Shown in pieces: positions 41,616-42,529 of a stretch of DNA of 42,529 nt. The notes below the pieces were generated by a model, which was not told the origin of the DNA, made no database searches, and saw only the letters and a program-made list of their open reading frames with translations. Each line of letters starts with the position of its first letter. Positions within the stretch are counted from its first letter, which is position 1. Source of the stretch: Arthrobacter sp. Leaf234 (GTDB taxonomy: Bacteria > Actinomycetota > Actinomycetes > Actinomycetales > Micrococcaceae); NCBI RefSeq assembly GCF_001422665.1, contig NZ_LMLU01000002.1, forward strand, positions 883 to 43,411, in the 5' to 3' direction. Both the position numbers and the translations under genes were made by a program.

Positions 41616-42248
41616 TCAGGAGGAGGACAGGTGCGGTGCGGGCGGGCCGCGTAGCTGCAAGCGCGCGTCGCTGTGCAACAACTCGTACAGCCCGAAGGGC
41701 GCATGTGCGTCCACGGCCCGACGCATCTGACGGGAGACGGGACAGAGCCGCACCAGACGCACGATGTGGGTCACGGCCGCGGCGAGGATGCCGATGAGGG
41801 ACCACCACAGCTGCTCCCCATGACGCACCAGAACTATGGTGACGACGCCAGCGACAAGGTGCGAGCACACCATGCTCATGTCCATCGCACTCATGTAACT
41901 GCTTGTGGCCGGTGTCACCGGCAGGGGCGAAGCGGTGAACGCACCGTCATGCTGGTGACCGGTCAGCGCTGCAGGGGCCGACGGCACCAGGGCGAAAAAG
42001 GCGAAGAGGAAGTGAAAGATGATCTGGCTGGCGCTCACACCCATGACGACCCGGAGCGGGGACAGGCGCTGTCCGGCGAGCATCACACACAGCAAAGAAG
42101 CGAGCGGTAATGCCAGGAGGATCGCAGGAAGAGGCACCGTGCCGCCGGCAACAGCATGCGACGCACCGGCCAGGAACGTCGCAAAAGCAGCGCACGCCAT
42201 CCCGCGCATAAGACGAGCCGCGGGCATCACACCACTGTCCCCAGACAT
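41616..42248 (-). CDS. Integral membrane protein, five helices
   Basis: A 210-residue protein with helices MACAAFATFLAGASHAVAGG, AILLALPLASLLCVMLAG, SASQIIFHFLFAFFALVP, SHLVAGVVTIVLVRHG and WWSLIGILAAAVTHIVRLV. A loop after helix 3 has TGHQHDG and later MSAMDMSMVCSH, residues that could bind copper or another metal. Proteins of this layout are found next to PepSY and copper-uptake (YcnI/CopC-like) genes. GGAGG is just before the ATG at 42248. Same strand as PepSY, 434 bp upstream. Role inferred from context only. Confidence 0.65.
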   Translation of the reverse strand: MSGDSGVMPAARLMRGMACAAFATFLAGASHAVAGGTVPLPAILLALPLASLLCVMLAGQRLSPLRVVMGVSASQIIFHFLFAFFALVPSAPAALTGHQHDGAFTASPLPVTPATSSYMSAMDMSMVCSHLVAGVVTIVLVRHGEQLWWSLIGILAAAVTHIVRLVRLCPVSRQMRRAVDAHAPFGLYELLHSDARLQLRGPPAPHLSSS

Positions 42249-42453
42249 AACCCTCCCTGCCGGTCATCGTAACCGCCACTACGCAGCGTAGAACCACCGA
42301 AGCGCCGATCCCGTGACAAGTCACCGTGAACCGGCACCCATCCGAAAGACAGCATGCTGACGAATATCTCAGGTGGAAAGACGCGCCCATGGCGCGTCAC
42401 CGACAGAGAAGCTTCAGTGAAGTATCAGTGCAGCATCAGAAGGAGTTACCCCT

Positions 42454-42529
42454 ATGGCGGAGATCGTCGCGCATCATGGTCTGTTCAAGAACACCAACCT
42501 CCACGTCGATGACACCGGTGGTACCGGTC
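42454..42529 (+). CDS. Alpha/beta hydrolase, first 25 residues
   Basis: Start of a gene cut by the right edge: MAEIVAHHGLFKNTNLHVDD and then TGGTG. The DDTGGTG segment is the typical lead to the PVVLIHG strand of haloperoxidase-like hydrolases. AAGGAG lies eight bases before the ATG. The gene piece at the left edge is the C-terminal end of the same family in the same orientation. Confidence 0.6.
   Translation, partial: MAEIVAHHGLFKNTNLHVDDTGGTG

Noticed and set aside
41195..41868. Long minus-strand extension of the PepSY frame and other frames in the spacer.
   Set aside because: The extra residues are Arg/Pro/Ser-rich and unlike any PepSY protein; the open frame reflects high GC content.

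Overview
The window is high-GC DNA from an actinobacterium. Evidence is the codon use, an Lsr2 nucleoid protein, several GAF/PAS-ANTAR regulators, a SigK-type ECF sigma factor and an Mrf-type zinc-regulated CobW protein next to a cysteine-free L36. A member of the Micrococcales (Arthrobacter-like) fits best, but this is inference from gene content. No rRNA, tRNA, CRISPR array or replication gene was seen. The many broken genes, the recombinase, the IS element and the repeats mark it as an accessory region, either a plasmid or a genomic island.

Layout. 1-2.5 kb: the end of an alpha/beta hydrolase with a frameshifting tandem duplication, a secreted CHRD protein and an orphan SigK-like sigma factor. 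2.7-5.7 kb: a signalling cluster (a GAF protein with a new N-terminal domain, a GAF-ANTAR antiterminator, a histidine-less Hpt-like protein, a small protein and a STAS protein). 5.9-9.9 kb: small hypothetical genes, an AT-rich pair of tiny membrane proteins, a membrane protein and lsr2. 10.1-15.2 kb: a nuclease gene cut off after its active-site region, then a 1,116-residue protein with a C-terminal CHAT protease domain, then a serine recombinase. 15.3-19.7 kb: a second GAF-ANTAR, a decayed SDR gene, a PAS-ANTAR protein, a GNAT acetyltransferase and two stand-alone copies of the domain fused to the GAF protein at 2.7 kb. 20-24.9 kb: a repeat with dyads resembling a recombinase site, a class A penicillin-binding protein, a DUF1622 membrane protein and a MarR regulator. 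24.9-31 kb: envelope genes, including three paralogous lipoproteins and a DUF2254 membrane protein.

31.57-36.04 kb is a complete IS21-family element with 120-bp inverted ends and a 6-bp target duplication. Besides istA and istB it carries two passenger genes: a secreted protein with a DUF2599-like C-terminus and a four-helix membrane protein translated from the same transcript. The element sits inside a second copy of the 20-kb repeat, so 15.7 kb of envelope genes lie between two direct repeats. 36.5-42.3 kb is a metal (zinc) locus: a remnant of an ABC ATPase, a perfect Zur-like palindrome, an Mrf/CobW protein with an 11-unit PAQ repeat, L36, a small cysteine-containing protein, a histidine-rich protein, an ArsR/SmtB zinc sensor, a PepSY membrane protein and a further membrane protein. 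The window ends at the first codons of another alpha/beta hydrolase.

The strongest candidates for something new are the passenger pair in the IS21 element (possible toxin and immunity), the CHAT-protease/recombinase island, and the small W-x-x-Y domain family that occurs both fused to GAF and alone among ANTAR regulators.
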